Positions 52,550 through 61,952 of a DNA stretch of 64,000 nucleotides are shown piece by piece. The notes below the pieces were generated by a model. That model made no database searches. It worked only from the letters and a program-made list of their open reading frames with translations, and was not told the origin of the DNA. Each line of letters begins with the position of its first letter. Position 1 is the first letter of the stretch. Source of the DNA: AP-15 sp963703855. GTDB taxonomy: Bacteria > Pseudomonadota > Alphaproteobacteria > ATCC43930 > CGMCC-115725. The position numbers were made by a program, and so were the translations under genes. The stretch spans positions 614,945-678,944 of the forward strand of contig CAVPFW010000015.1 of the NCBI GenBank assembly GCA_963703855.1. The letters run 5' to 3'.

Positions 52550-53503
52550 ATGCCGGCCGAGAGACTGTCGATGCGCCAGATCCGGGACGTTTTGCGACTG
52601 TGCTTCGAGAGCAGGCTTCCGCAGCGGGCGGTTGCCCGCAGCCTCGGGCTGAGCCAAGGGGCGGTCAGCGGTTATCTGAGCCGGGCGCGGGCGGTCGGCG
52701 TAGCCTGGCCGCTGTCCGAGGATCTCGACGACGTGCAGCTCGAAGCGCTGCTCTTTCCGCCGCCATCCGGAACACCGGCTGATCAGCGGCCGATGCCCGA
52801 TTGGGGCTGGGTGCACCGCGAGCTCGCCGTCCCGATGTGACGCTGGCGCTGCTGTGGGAGGAGTACCGCGCCGGCGCCGCCGACGGCTTCGGCTATTCCT
52901 GGTTCTGCGATCTCTACCGGGCCTGGACCGGTCGGCTGAAGCCGACGATGCGTCAGGTCCATGTCGCCGGCGAGCGCCTGTTCGTCGATTTCGCCGGCCG
53001 CACCGCCGAGGTGGTCGACGCCAATACCGGCGAGATCATCCCGGTGCAGATCTTCGTCGCCGTGCTGGGCGCCTCCAGCTTCACTTACGCCGAGGCGGTT
53101 GGAGCCAGAAGCTGCCGGACTGGAACGCCGCGCATGTCCGCGCCGTTGCCTATTTCGGCGGTGCCGCGCACAGACCGTCAGCGACAATCTGAAGGCCGGC
53201 ATCCCCAAGGCCTCCTTCCACGAGCCGATGGTCAACCGGACCTACGCCGACATGGCGCGGCATTACCGTACCGCGATTGTCCCGGCGCGGCCGTACAAGC
53301 CGCGCGACAAAGCGAAAGTAGAGGTCGGGGTCCAGGTCGTCGGACGCTGGATTCTGGCACGGCTGCGGCACCGGCGCTTCTTCTCGCTGGCCGACCTTAA
53401 TGCGGCGATTCGCGCGCTGCTCAATGATCTCAACGACCGGCCGATGCGCGGCTGGGGCACGAGCCGCCGGGCGCTGTATGACCATCTCGACCGGCCGGCG
53501 GCT
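52550..53503 (+). pseudogene. istA: IS21-family transposase IstA (element 1), frameshifted and truncated
   Basis: The start is at ATG 52550 after AGGAGG: LSMRQIRDVLRLCFESRLPQ and RAVARSLGLSQGAVSGYLSR form the HTH. The frame shifts near 52830 to LLWEEYRAGAADGFGYSWFC and MRQVHVAGERLFVDFAGRTA (catalytic D), and again near 53150 to GIPKASFHEPMVNRTYADMA and FFSLADLNAAIRALLNDLND. It stops at the junction with IS21 element 2 at 53504; the remaining C-terminus and istB are not present. Confidence 0.85.
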
Positions 53504-53700
53504 TGCGGCGCGGCGAACAGGATGAGAGGAGCGCGTCAATCAGGATGAGAGAGCATCGCCGGATGAGCGACGGAAGGAGGGCGTAGCCCGACTGACGTTG
53601 CAAATCCGGCGAACGGCGCGGCCCCGCAGGGGGCGCGTTGGCTGGCGGTCGCGGCCGGCCGAGTAGGAGGCGGGTTCTTCACGCCGATGAGGAACCGCCC

Positions 53701-55212
53701 TTGCCCGGCCGCCACATCACCGATTGCCAGATGAGGCTCTACATGAGTTTCCGCCACACCGAACCGCCGGTCATCGCCGCGGCCAAGGCCGGGTTCAGCG
53801 CCGCTACCGCCTATCGCATCGAAGAGGACCCCCGCCTGCCGTCGCAGAAGAAGGTGCCGCGCGAACGCCGGCGGCGCGATCCGCTGGCCGCGGTGTGGGA
53901 CAGCGAGGTCGTGCCGCTGTTGAAGATCGCCCCCGGCCTGCGGCCGGTCGCCATTTTCGACGAGCTCCGCCGGCGTCATTCGGAGATCGGCGCCGGCATC
54001 CGCCGCACGCTGGAGCGGCGCATCCGTACCTGGCGGGGGATCAATGGCGCCGAGCAGGACGTCATCTTCCGCCAGGAGCACCCGCCGGGCCGGCTCGGGC
54101 TGTCCGATTTCACCTATATGGGCGACCGCGGCATCAGCATCGCCGGCGCCCCGCTCGACCACCGGCTCTACCATTTCCGGCTGGCCTTCTCGGGCTGGGA
54201 GCACGCCCATGTCGTGCTCGGTGGCGAGAGCTTCGTGGCCTTGGCCGAGGGATTGCAGAATGCGCTGTGGGCGCTCGGCGGCGCCCCATCGCAGCATCGC
54301 AGCGACAGCCTGTCGGCCGCCTTCCGCAATCTCGACGAGGATGCGCGGCAAGACCAGACGCGTCGCTATGAGGCGCTGTGCGCGCATTACGGCATGATGC
54401 CCAGCCGCAACAACCGCGGCGTCGCGCACGAGAACGGATCGATCGAAAGCCCGCACGGCCATCTGAAGCAGGCGATCGAGGACGCGCTGCTGCTGCGCGC
54501 CTCGTGCGATTTCGCCACGCTCGACGCCTACCGCCGCTTCCTTGCCGAGATCGTCGGCCGCCGCAACGCTCGCAATGGTAAGCGGCTCGATCTCGAGCGC
54601 CCGGCCTTGCAACCGCTGCCGGCGCGCCGCACCACCGATTACGAGGAGACGATCGTCACCGTCACCTCGACCAGCGGGTTCACCTTCAAGAAGGTATTCT
54701 ATTCGGTGCCGTCGCGGCTGATCGGGCACCGCCTGCGGGTGCGGCTCTACGACGACCGGCTCGAATGCTTTCTCGGCGCGACGCCGCTGATGACGCTGCG
54801 CCGCGGCCGTGCACATCCCAGTGGCAACCGCGGCCATGTCGTCGATTATCGCCACGTCATCCACGCCCTGCGGCGCAAGCCGATGGCGCTGTTGAACCTG
54901 GTCTACCGCGAGCAGTTGTTCCCGCGCCATGCCTATCAGCGGGCGTTCGAGGCGCTGCTTGCCGGCGATGGCGAGAAGCGGGCATGCCGCACGATGGTCG
55001 GGTTGCTGGCGCTCGCCCATGAACGCGCCTGCGAGGCCGAGCTGGCGCAGGCCATCGAGGCTGAGCTCGATGCCGGCCGGCTGCCCGATCTCGACCTTCT
55101 CGGCCGCCGCTTCGCGCCCGATCCCGGCGCCATCCCCGATATCACCATCTCAGCGGTGCCGCTGCACCTGTACGACGAGCTCGGCACCATGCCGATGGGC
55201 GATGCGCCATGA
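53701..55212 (+). CDS. istA: IS21-family transposase IstA
   Basis: Start at the TTG at 53701 (LPGRHITDCQMRLYMSFRHT), which has GAGGA seven bases before it and matches how this family begins; 503 residues. N-terminal HTH AAAKAGFSAATAYRIEEDPR, DDE core starting LGLSDFTYMGDRGISIAGAP (D), PSQHRSDSLSAAFRNL (D) and NNRGVAHENGSIESPHGHLK (E), then a C-terminal beta-barrel (FTFKKVFYSVPSRLIGHRLR). It performs the DNA strand transfer of the element. The stop overlaps istB by ATGA. Confidence 0.93.
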   Translation: MPGRHITDCQMRLYMSFRHTEPPVIAAAKAGFSAATAYRIEEDPRLPSQKKVPRERRRRDPLAAVWDSEVVPLLKIAPGLRPVAIFDELRRRHSEIGAGIRRTLERRIRTWRGINGAEQDVIFRQEHPPGRLGLSDFTYMGDRGISIAGAPLDHRLYHFRLAFSGWEHAHVVLGGESFVALAEGLQNALWALGGAPSQHRSDSLSAAFRNLDEDARQDQTRRYEALCAHYGMMPSRNNRGVAHENGSIESPHGHLKQAIEDALLLRASCDFATLDAYRRFLAEIVGRRNARNGKRLDLERPALQPLPARRTTDYEETIVTVTSTSGFTFKKVFYSVPSRLIGHRLRVRLYDDRLECFLGATPLMTLRRGRAHPSGNRGHVVDYRHVIHALRRKPMALLNLVYREQLFPRHAYQRAFEALLAGDGEKRACRTMVGLLALAHERACEAELAQAIEAELDAGRLPDLDLLGRRFAPDPGAIPDITISAVPLHLYDELGTMPMGDAP

Positions 55213-56018
55213 AGGCGGCCGATCCCGTCGATGCCGCGCGTGTCGCGCTGCTCCTGGCCGAGCTGCACCTGCCCGGCATCAAACAGGTCTGGCCTTCGCT
55301 CGCCGCCCAGGCCGACAAGGAGGGCTGGCCGGCGGCGCGTTTTCTGGCCGCGCTGACCGAGCACGAGGTGGCCGAACGCAGCCGTCGTCGCCTCGAACGC
55401 CATCTCGCCGAAGCCCGCCTGCCGCCCGGCAAGACCCTCGACACCTTCGACTTCGAGGCCGTGCCGGTGATCAGCAAGGCCCAGGTCATGGCCCTCGCCG
55501 CCGGCGACGCCTGGCTCAACCAGGGGGCCAATCTACTGCTGTTCGGGCCGCCCGGCGGCGGCAAGAGCCACCTCGCGGCAGCGCTCGGCTTCGCGCTGGT
55601 CGAAGCCGGCTGGCGCGTGCTGTTCACCCGCACCACCGATCTCGTGCAGCGGCTGCAGGTCGCCCGCCGCGACCTCGCGCTGGAGGCCGCCATCGCCAGG
55701 CTCGACAAGTTCCACCTGCTGATCCTCGACGACATCGCCTACGTCACCAAGGATCAGGCCGAGACCAGCGTGCTGTTCGAGCTGATCAGCGCCCGCTACG
55801 AGCGGCGCTCGCTGCTGATCACCGCCAACCAGCCGTTCGGCGAGTGGGGAAAAATCTTCCCCGACCAGGCGATGACGGTCGCCGTCGTCGACCGACTTGT
55901 TCACCACGCCACGATCTTCGAGATGAACGTCGAAAGCTACCGTCGCCGCGCCGCCCTCGAACGCAAGCGCGGGTCCGGCCGGTCGCCGGCCCGCGCGGCA
56001 ATCACCGGCACCGCCTGA
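55209..56018 (+). CDS. istB: IS21-family helper ATPase IstB
   Basis: A 269-residue DnaC-like AAA+ ATPase that targets and stimulates IstA. Walker A is LLLFGPPGGGKSHLAAALGF, Walker B is FHLLILDDIAYV, sensor 1 is RSLLITANQPFGEWGKIF and the ending HHATIFEMNVESYRRRAAL is the usual IstB signature. It is complete and translationally coupled to istA, so the element looks capable of moving. Confidence 0.93.
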   Translation: MKAADPVDAARVALLLAELHLPGIKQVWPSLAAQADKEGWPAARFLAALTEHEVAERSRRRLERHLAEARLPPGKTLDTFDFEAVPVISKAQVMALAAGDAWLNQGANLLLFGPPGGGKSHLAAALGFALVEAGWRVLFTRTTDLVQRLQVARRDLALEAAIARLDKFHLLILDDIAYVTKDQAETSVLFELISARYERRSLLITANQPFGEWGKIFPDQAMTVAVVDRLVHHATIFEMNVESYRRRAALERKRGSGRSPARAAITGTA

Positions 56019-56153
56019 TTGTCGCGCCGCGTCAATCAAAACCCGGCAAACCTCTTGCGCGACAATCACCGCGCGACAATCATGCCGACGCCGCGACACC
56101 GGGGCTTCTCATCCTGATTGTCGCTGCCTTCTCATCCAAATCGTCGCGCGACA

Positions 56154-56565
56154 CTGGACCTTGGCGACGGCTGCCTTCAAGCCCTCATGCGCGTCCGAGA
56201 TGACCAGCTTGACGCCGCGCAGACCGCGGCGGGCCAGCTTGCGCAGGAACTCGGTCCAGAAGGTTTCGGCCTCGGACGGGCCGATGTCCATCCCCAGCAC
56301 CTCGCGCCACGGGTCATGCCCGTGGGCTGAAGGCCCACGGCCGTCGCTGTTGACGGCAATCGCGAGGATCACCGCGGTCGAGAGCACGCGCCCGCCGCTG
56401 CGGCCTTTGACGTAAGTGGCATCGAGCCACAGATAGGGCCAATCGCCTTCGAGCGGCCGATTGAGGAAGGCCTCGATCTTGTCGTCGATCTCGGCGCACA
56501 GCCGGGAGACCTGGCTCTTTGAGATGCCGGTCATTCCCATCGCCCGCACCAGTTCGTCGGTCATC
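56154..56565 (-). pseudogene. IS256-family (Mutator-like) transposase, middle fragment
   Basis: The minus-strand frame reads DELVRAMGMTGISKSQVSRL, CAEIDDKIEAFLNRPLEGDW, PYLWLDATYVKGRSGGRVLS and VLGMDIGPSEAETFWTEFLR, LVISDAHEGLKAAVAKVQ. It holds the first two catalytic aspartates (LDATYVK and SDAHEG) but stops where the IS21 right terminus begins at 56153; the third catalytic residue and C-terminus are gone. A small duplication (GRGPSAHGHDPW) within the middle also disturbs the family sequence. The N-terminus is missing too. Confidence 0.8.
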
Positions 56566-56633
56566 GTCGGGTTCTCCGTCAGGTTGATCGGTTTGGCGAC
56601 CAAACCCTACCGGAAAGATCCGCGGTGACCACC

Positions 56634-56704
56634 GCTGTGGGTAAGTAGCCCGCCGCCGCCTGAACTTTGTGGCGGTCCACGTCGGCGGGCTACTTACCCA
56701 CAGC
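56634..56704. repeat. Perfect 22-bp inverted repeat, MITE-like
   Basis: GCTGTGGGTAAGTAGCCCGC with CG (56634-56655) is exactly repeated in reverse at 56683-56704, around a 27-base loop. It lies between the IS256 fragment and the dodecin gene. It could be a miniature transposable element, the joined ends of a lost insertion sequence, or a very strong hairpin terminator. No coding sequence occurs in 56566-56834. Confidence 0.65.
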
Positions 56705-56834
56705 TCTACACCACCCCAAGGGGACACGACCTGAAAGGGAGCGTTGAACCAATGAGACGCCGTGCGCCAGAAGGGAGACTTCCATGGCGTCCGATCCACC
56801 CGGGCGGCCGCGTCTCGCCAAAAGGAGGGTAACG

Positions 56835-57045
56835 ATGCCCGACCACGTTTACAGAATCGTCGAAATCGCTGGCTCTTCGGAGAAGAGCATCGAGGACGCT
56901 ATCCACAACGCCGTCGGCCGTGCGTCGCGCACTCTGCGGCAGATCGGCTGGTTTGAGGTGGTGCAGACGCGCGGCCATGTCGAAGACGGTGGCGCACTAT
57001 CAAATCACCCTCAAAATCGGGTTCACGCTCGACGACGGCGCTTGA
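56835..57045 (+). pseudogene. Dodecin, frameshifted
   Basis: The ATG follows a strong AAGGAGG. MPDHVYRIVEIAGSSEKSIE, DAIHNAVGRASRTLRQIGWF and EVVQTRGHVEDG are the dodecin fold through the flavin-binding W and Q. After GHVEDG the frame is off by one, and the family's last strand is read in the next frame as VAHYQITLKIGFTLDDGA and TGA. Dodecins are about 70-residue dodecameric flavin or CoA stores. Without the last strand the protein should not assemble. Confidence 0.8.
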
Positions 57046-57316
57046 CCCTCGCCCAGCTAGGCAGCGGCCGAGGATGGCGGGCGTTTCACAGCACTCGTGG
57101 ATCTTGCCGTCAGGCGGATCGAGATAGTTAAATCGGCGAGCAGTCTCCGCGATCACCTCGCGAAATCCTTGTGTATCGAGCCCCGCGCTGCGCAACACCG
57201 ACTCCATCATTTCGTCGTCTTGCTAGCAGCACATCTCCTGCCCAAAGCCGGGCGTCGTCTCCCTCCTTCCGTCGGGGTAAGCCGCCGCATAGCGGCCCAG
57301 CGGCCATTCCCGGAGA

Positions 57317-57976
57317 GTGATCTGTTTGCGCTGGGATGGCCCAGATGCTTTTATTGTTTTTTTGAAAGGCATCGTGGTCGGCGCCGTGATCGCGGTCCCG
57401 GTCGGCCCGGTCGGCGTTCTGTGCCTGCGCCGGACGATTTTCGAGGGCAGGCTCGCGGGATTGGTATCGGGGCTCGGCGCCGCGACCGCCGACGCGGTCT
57501 TTGGGGTCGTCGCCGCCTTCGGCCTCACCTTTGTCTCCGACTGGCTCATCAGCTGGAAAGACTGGTTGCGCGCCGCCGGCGGCGTTTATCTGCTCTATTC
57601 CGGCGGCTCCGCCTTGCTCTCCAAACCGCAGGACAAGATCGCCGAGCAATCCGACCCGGAAAGCCTGCTCCGCGACTTTGCTTCCGCCTTTGCTCTGACC
57701 ATCACCAATCCGCTGACGATCCTGGTTTTCCTCGCCATCTTCACCGCTCTCGGCCTCGGCGGCACGCAGGCAACGCTCGTTCGCGCCGCAATCCTGGTCC
57801 TTGGGGTTTGGATCGGCTCTTTCCCGTGGTGGCTGGCGCTGAGCCTGGGCATCGGAACGTTTCGCCGCTCGATCGAGCCGCGCCATCTGGCCTGGATCAG
57901 CCGCGTCTCGGGCATCATCCTGTTCGCGACCGGGACAGCATTGCTTGTCACGGTCGTGTTAGAGCATCTGCACTGA
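57317..57976 (+). CDS. LysE/RhtB family amino acid exporter
   Basis: A 219-residue inner membrane protein with six helices. FLKGIVVGAVIAVPVGPVGV LCLRRTIFEG is the LysE opening (G-x-x-x-x-x-P-G-P), GLVSGLGAATADAVFGVVAA is helix 2, and FALTITNPLTILVFLAIFTA (N-P signature) marks helix 4. It exports amino acids or related metabolites. The start is unsure: the GTG at 57317 gives 15 extra N-terminal residues, while a TTG at 57359 right after a run of seven T would begin at the family start. The T-run might also hide a sequence error. Confidence 0.85.
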   Translation: MICLRWDGPDAFIVFLKGIVVGAVIAVPVGPVGVLCLRRTIFEGRLAGLVSGLGAATADAVFGVVAAFGLTFVSDWLISWKDWLRAAGGVYLLYSGGSALLSKPQDKIAEQSDPESLLRDFASAFALTITNPLTILVFLAIFTALGLGGTQATLVRAAILVLGVWIGSFPWWLALSLGIGTFRRSIEPRHLAWISRVSGIILFATGTALLVTVVLEHLH

Positions 57977-58129
57977 CCGCAAGAAAAAGGTAGTCCCGTG
58001 GTCTATCTGCTCCCCTTTTATCGAAGCCCGGCCAGAGGTGCTGACCGCGTATATTGCAACGGAAAAACATCCGGCAGTCGGAGCCGTACCGCTGACACGC
58101 GCCGCGATTTTTGTCGTCGCAGCGGCTAG

Positions 58130-59732
58130 CCGGGATAATTCACGGGGGGTTGGCGGGCATAGCGCAAACCATTGGAATCACGTAGGATTCGATTGCATAG
58201 GCCGAACCTGCTGTTTCCGGAGCGCCATGCACGGCGAAGTTGATCTTACCCTGCCGCTGCCGGGCCTGTCACCGGTCTGCGGCAAGCCTGTCGTCGCCCG
58301 ATTTGATGGCGGTCAGCTGTCTTCGGATGGCGGCATTCTGCTCTTGGCTGAGGTGGAGCGTCGATTGGGGATCGCCGAGCGGCTGGCCGACTGCATCGAG
58401 GACCCGCGCGCGCCTGATCAGATCCGACACGAGGTCGCGGAGATGATCCGGTTTCGCGCCCTGGCGATCGCGGCGGGCTATCCCGATGCCAATGACTGCG
58501 ACGTGCTGCGCAGGGATGCGGCCTTCAAGATGGCGGTCGGCCGCCTCCCCGAAACGGGGGCAGACCTGTGTTCGCAGCCGACCATGACGCGGCTGGAGAA
58601 CCTGCCCGGTCCGGTCGCGCTCAAGCGCATGATGGCGGCGATGGTCGAGTTGTTCTGCGACAGCTTCAAAGAGGTGCCCCGGCGCATCGTGCTCGACATC
58701 GATGACACCGAGGATCGGGCCTACGGCGGGCAGCAGCTTTCCCTGTTCAACGCGCACCACGACAGCCGTTGCTTCATGCCGATCCACATTTACGAGGCGA
58801 TTTCGGCCAAGCCGGTCGCGGTCTTCCTGCGCCCGGGCAAGACGCCCGACGGCACCGAAGTTTGCCTGGTGCTGCGCCATGTCGTGCGTGCGATCCGCGC
58901 TCGCTGGCCGCGCGTCGATATCCTGATCCGAGGCGACAGCCACTACGGCCGGCCCGAGGGCATGGCGTGGTGCGAGCGCAATCGAATCGGCTACATCTTC
59001 GGCCTGGCCGGCAACAAGGTGCTGCTGCGCCGCGTGACGGTAGAGGCCGAGCAGGTTGCCTTGGATCGCCTCGACGCGCCCGCCCAGAGCAAGGTGCGCC
59101 GCTATGCCGAGTTCCGGTACGCCGCCCGGACCTGGAACACCGAGCGCCGAGTGATCGGCCGCGTCGAGGCCTCCGCTCAAGGCGTCGACAGCCGCTTCAT
59201 CGTGACCAACTTGGCGGGCCTGCCCAAATCGCTCTACGAGAAAATCTACTGCGCGCGGGGCCAGGCGGAGAACCTGATCAAGGCTCACAAGCTGCACCGC
59301 GCCGCGGACCGCACCTCCTGCACCAAGCCAACAGCCAACCAGTTCCGGCTGCTGATCCACACCGCTGCCTATTGGCTGATGCACACCCTGCGCGGTCTAG
59401 CGCCGAAAGCATCGTTCTGGCGTGACGCCCAGCTCGATACCCTGCGCCTCAGCCTGATCAAGGTCGCCGTCCGGGTCACCGAACTGGTCACCAAGATCAA
59501 GATCTCGCTGCCCACCGGCTTCGCCTATCAGCACGGCTTCGTCACCCTCGCCGGGCGTCTGGCCAAACTGCCGCCGTAACCGCCGGGGCGCTGCGCCCCG
59601 CAGAAACCCCCCGTCCCCTCAACCTACAAGCCCCGAAAAAATGCGCCCCCGGCGCCACCCGTCAGCACACCCTATGCGCGAGCGGCCAACCCCGGGCCAC
59701 CCCACCCAGATGCAGGCGGTGAATTGTTCAGG
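58130..59732 (+). mobile_element. Complete IS1380-family insertion sequence
   Basis: The left end CCGGGATAATTCAC (58130-58143) and right end in reverse CCTGAACAATTCAC (59719-59732) form the terminal repeats. Both sides are flanked by CTAG (58126-58129 and 59733-59736), a 4-bp target duplication as expected for IS1380. Restoring the target gives the palindrome GCGGCTAGCCGC. It contains one intact transposase gene, so it looks recent. Confidence 0.85.
58227..59579 (+). CDS. IS1380-family transposase
   Basis: The ATG at 58227 (MHGEVDLTLPLPGLSPVCGK) begins the family-like sequence; codons upstream in the same frame belong to the element's end region. The 450-residue protein holds the DDE elements: VARFDGGQLSSDGGILLLAE, RRIVLDIDDTEDRAYGGQQL (first D), DILIRGDSHYGRPEGMAWCE (second D) and EKIYCARGQAENLIKAHKLH (E). 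It ends LPTGFAYQHGFVTLAGRLAK. Complete and presumably active. Confidence 0.93.
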   Translation: MHGEVDLTLPLPGLSPVCGKPVVARFDGGQLSSDGGILLLAEVERRLGIAERLADCIEDPRAPDQIRHEVAEMIRFRALAIAAGYPDANDCDVLRRDAAFKMAVGRLPETGADLCSQPTMTRLENLPGPVALKRMMAAMVELFCDSFKEVPRRIVLDIDDTEDRAYGGQQLSLFNAHHDSRCFMPIHIYEAISAKPVAVFLRPGKTPDGTEVCLVLRHVVRAIRARWPRVDILIRGDSHYGRPEGMAWCERNRIGYIFGLAGNKVLLRRVTVEAEQVALDRLDAPAQSKVRRYAEFRYAARTWNTERRVIGRVEASAQGVDSRFIVTNLAGLPKSLYEKIYCARGQAENLIKAHKLHRAADRTSCTKPTANQFRLLIHTAAYWLMHTLRGLAPKASFWRDAQLDTLRLSLIKVAVRVTELVTKIKISLPTGFAYQHGFVTLAGRLAKLPP

Positions 59733-59880
59733 CTAGCCGCCGCGTTGACGCCGCGCGAACGCGCGCTTGCCGTGCGCGAGGGCAGGCAAGAATCCGGGGA
59801 GTACCATCTTATTTTCGGCTAAAAGCGGCCCCCGTGAGGTTGTTTCCAGTTCTCCGGTTGACGGTCGCTCGGCTACACAA

Positions 59881-61689
59881 TCAGCTGCTGCGGGCCGCTG
59901 TGTCCGCGCCGCGACCGGCTGACGCTGGTTCGACACGGGCCAAATGTGCCGCGGTGTTGATGATGCCGATATGTGAGAAAGCTCGAGGGAAATTGCCCAA
60001 AAAGCGCTTCGCTCCAGGATCGTATTCCTCGGCAAGGAGGCCTAGATCGTTGCGCAAGGCCAGCAGGCGCTCGAACAACGCAACCGCATCTGCTTGCCGC
60101 CCAATCAGCGCGAGGCTATTAGCGAGCCAACGCGTGCAAACAAGGAAGGCGCCTTCGCCGGCGGGTAAACCATCGGTGCCGGAGTGGGGACGATAGCGCA
60201 TGACTAGGCCGTCGACGACAAGCTCGCGTTCGATTGCCTCGATCGTTCCGACAACCCGCAGAGTCTTCGGCGGCAGAAAGCCGAGCTGAGGTATCAGCAA
60301 TAGCGACGCATCGACATCGGTGCTGCCGTAATACTGCATGAAGCTGTTGCGCTCGGGATCATAACCCTTGGCGATGACCTCCTCGTAAATTCGCCCGCGC
60401 AATTCCGCCCAGCGCGCGCGGCCCCTCGAACTTGTACCGATCGATTGATTTGACGGCACGGTCGAAGGCGACCCATGCCATGATCTTGGAGAAGTGAAAT
60501 GCTGCGGCTCGCCGCGGCTTCCCAGAGCCCGTGATCGGGCTTATCCAGACATGCTCAGAAAGTTGAGCAGCTCGGTTTGCAAACTCCAGGCATCAGCATT
60601 TGCTTCAAGCCCGAAACGATTGCAGGAAACAGGGTATCCATAAGCTCGCCAAAGACGTCGATCTGTAGTTGCTGAAAGGCGGCGTTGCCAATTCGGACCG
60701 GAGAGCTTCCGCTGTAGCCAGGGAGCCAATCGAGTTCGAGCTCGGTCAACCGGCGCTCGCCAGCGATGCCGTACATGATCTGCAATTCGGCGGGATGCCC
60801 GGCGACGGAGCGCAGTAGCCATTCACGCCATGCGCGAGCCTCGTTGCGGTAGCCGGCCGTCATCAGGGCGTAAAGCGCCAATGTCGCATCGCGCAGCCAG
60901 CAGTACCGATAGTCCCAATTGCGGACGCCACCGATCCGTTCCGGAAGTGATGTCGTGGCGCCGCGACAATGCCTCCGGTAGGATCATAGGTCAGCATCTT
61001 CAACGTGATCAGCGAGCGGATGATTGCGCCGCGCCATTGGCCGCCGAGCACGCAATGGGCTGACCAATCGTGCCACCAATTCTCGGCCGATTGCAGCGCG
61101 TCGATCGGATCGGGATAAGCAAAGGTCTTCCGGTGCGAAGGGTCCGGCTCATCGTGAATGGCACGATATCGCCCGCGCTGATCTCGAATTCGCCGATCGT
61201 CGTCAGCTCCGGCGTTCCGCGCAGCGGCACCGGCGAGCTGAGCTGGACCGCATGAGGCCCGGAGACTGCATTCAGCCCTCCGAAACGCCTTCGGACCCAG
61301 GGGATGCTGCGCCCGTAATCGAAGCGCAGAATGATTTCGGTGTGCATGCGCACACGACCGGTATCGCCGCGAACGAGGCGGATCATATCGATCTGCCCTT
61401 CCACCTCGGGGAACGGCATGAAATCGATGATGGTAGCGCTACCGCCGTCGGTCTCGAACCGGGTTTCAAGAATGCCGGTTTCACCACGATAAGAACGTGA
61501 GCTTTTGTTCGTCGGCTCGACCGGCGCGACCAGCCAGCGGCCGTTCTCCGGGCCGCCAAGTAAGGCGGCAAACACCGCCGCGCCATCGAAGCGCGGAAGA
61601 CAAAGCCAATCGATCGATCCGTCGCGCCCCACGAGGGCTGCCGTGTGGCTGTTGCCGATGATCCCGTAATCTTCGATCGCAGCGTTCAT
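59881..61689 (-). pseudogene. GH15 glucoamylase/trehalase-like protein, multiply frameshifted
   Basis: Read from 61689, the protein begins MNAAIEDYGIIGNSHTAALV and GRDGSIDWLCLPRFDGAAVF, the N-terminal beta domain of GH15 proteins. The chain then hops frames: GGQWRGAIIRSLITLKMLTY DPTGG, NWDYRYCWLRDATLALYALM (the catalytic-barrel W-D-Y-R-Y-C-W-x-R-D), AWREWLLRSVAGHPAELQIM, then NSFMQYYGSTDVDASLLLIP and LAEEYDPGAKRFLGNFPRAF SHIG (the second catalytic E region). At least four indels separate these pieces. Intact, it would be about 600 residues and release glucose from alpha-glucans or split trehalose in the cytoplasm. Confidence 0.85.
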
Positions 61690-61952
61690 CAGGGTGCATT
61701 CTCCGTCGTCGACGAGACATTTATACGCGTACAGACCTCGACGATCTCGATTTCCGCACAGTCCGACCAACTGATAAGGGCCATGAGACCCCAACGTAGT
61801 CTACTGGTTTCGCAGCCGAAGAATCGCGCCGCCGAAGTCAAATCCATTGAACATCCAAAAACTGGTTATCGAGAGGGACATGAGTAGTTTCCGAGCCTTC
61901 CATGGCTGGGTTGGGGCCGGTATTCTACGATTGTAACGATAAGAGGCACGCC

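Larger units (their letters stand above)
53504..56153 (+). mobile_element. Complete IS21-family insertion sequence (element 2)
   Basis: A 2.65-kb element with intact overlapping istA and istB. The left end reads TGCGGCGCGGCGAACAGGAT and GCGTCAATCAGGATGAG; the right end in reverse reads TGTCGCGCGACGATTTGGAT and GCGACAATCAGGATGAG, so the imperfect terminal repeats extend about 45 bases. No target duplication is found: the left flank is istA of element 1 and the right flank is an IS256 gene, so a deletion or recombination has removed one original flank. A solo copy of the right end lies at 4054-4195. Confidence 0.85.

Noticed and set aside
53536..55020. A 494-codon minus-strand frame
   Set aside because: Antisense of istA, which has complete catalytic and HTH motifs.
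57040..57210. Minus-strand frame starting MMESVLRSAGLDTQGFREVI
   Set aside because: It looks mildly protein-like but matches no family I know, its second half is antisense to dodecin, and there is no convincing ribosome binding site.
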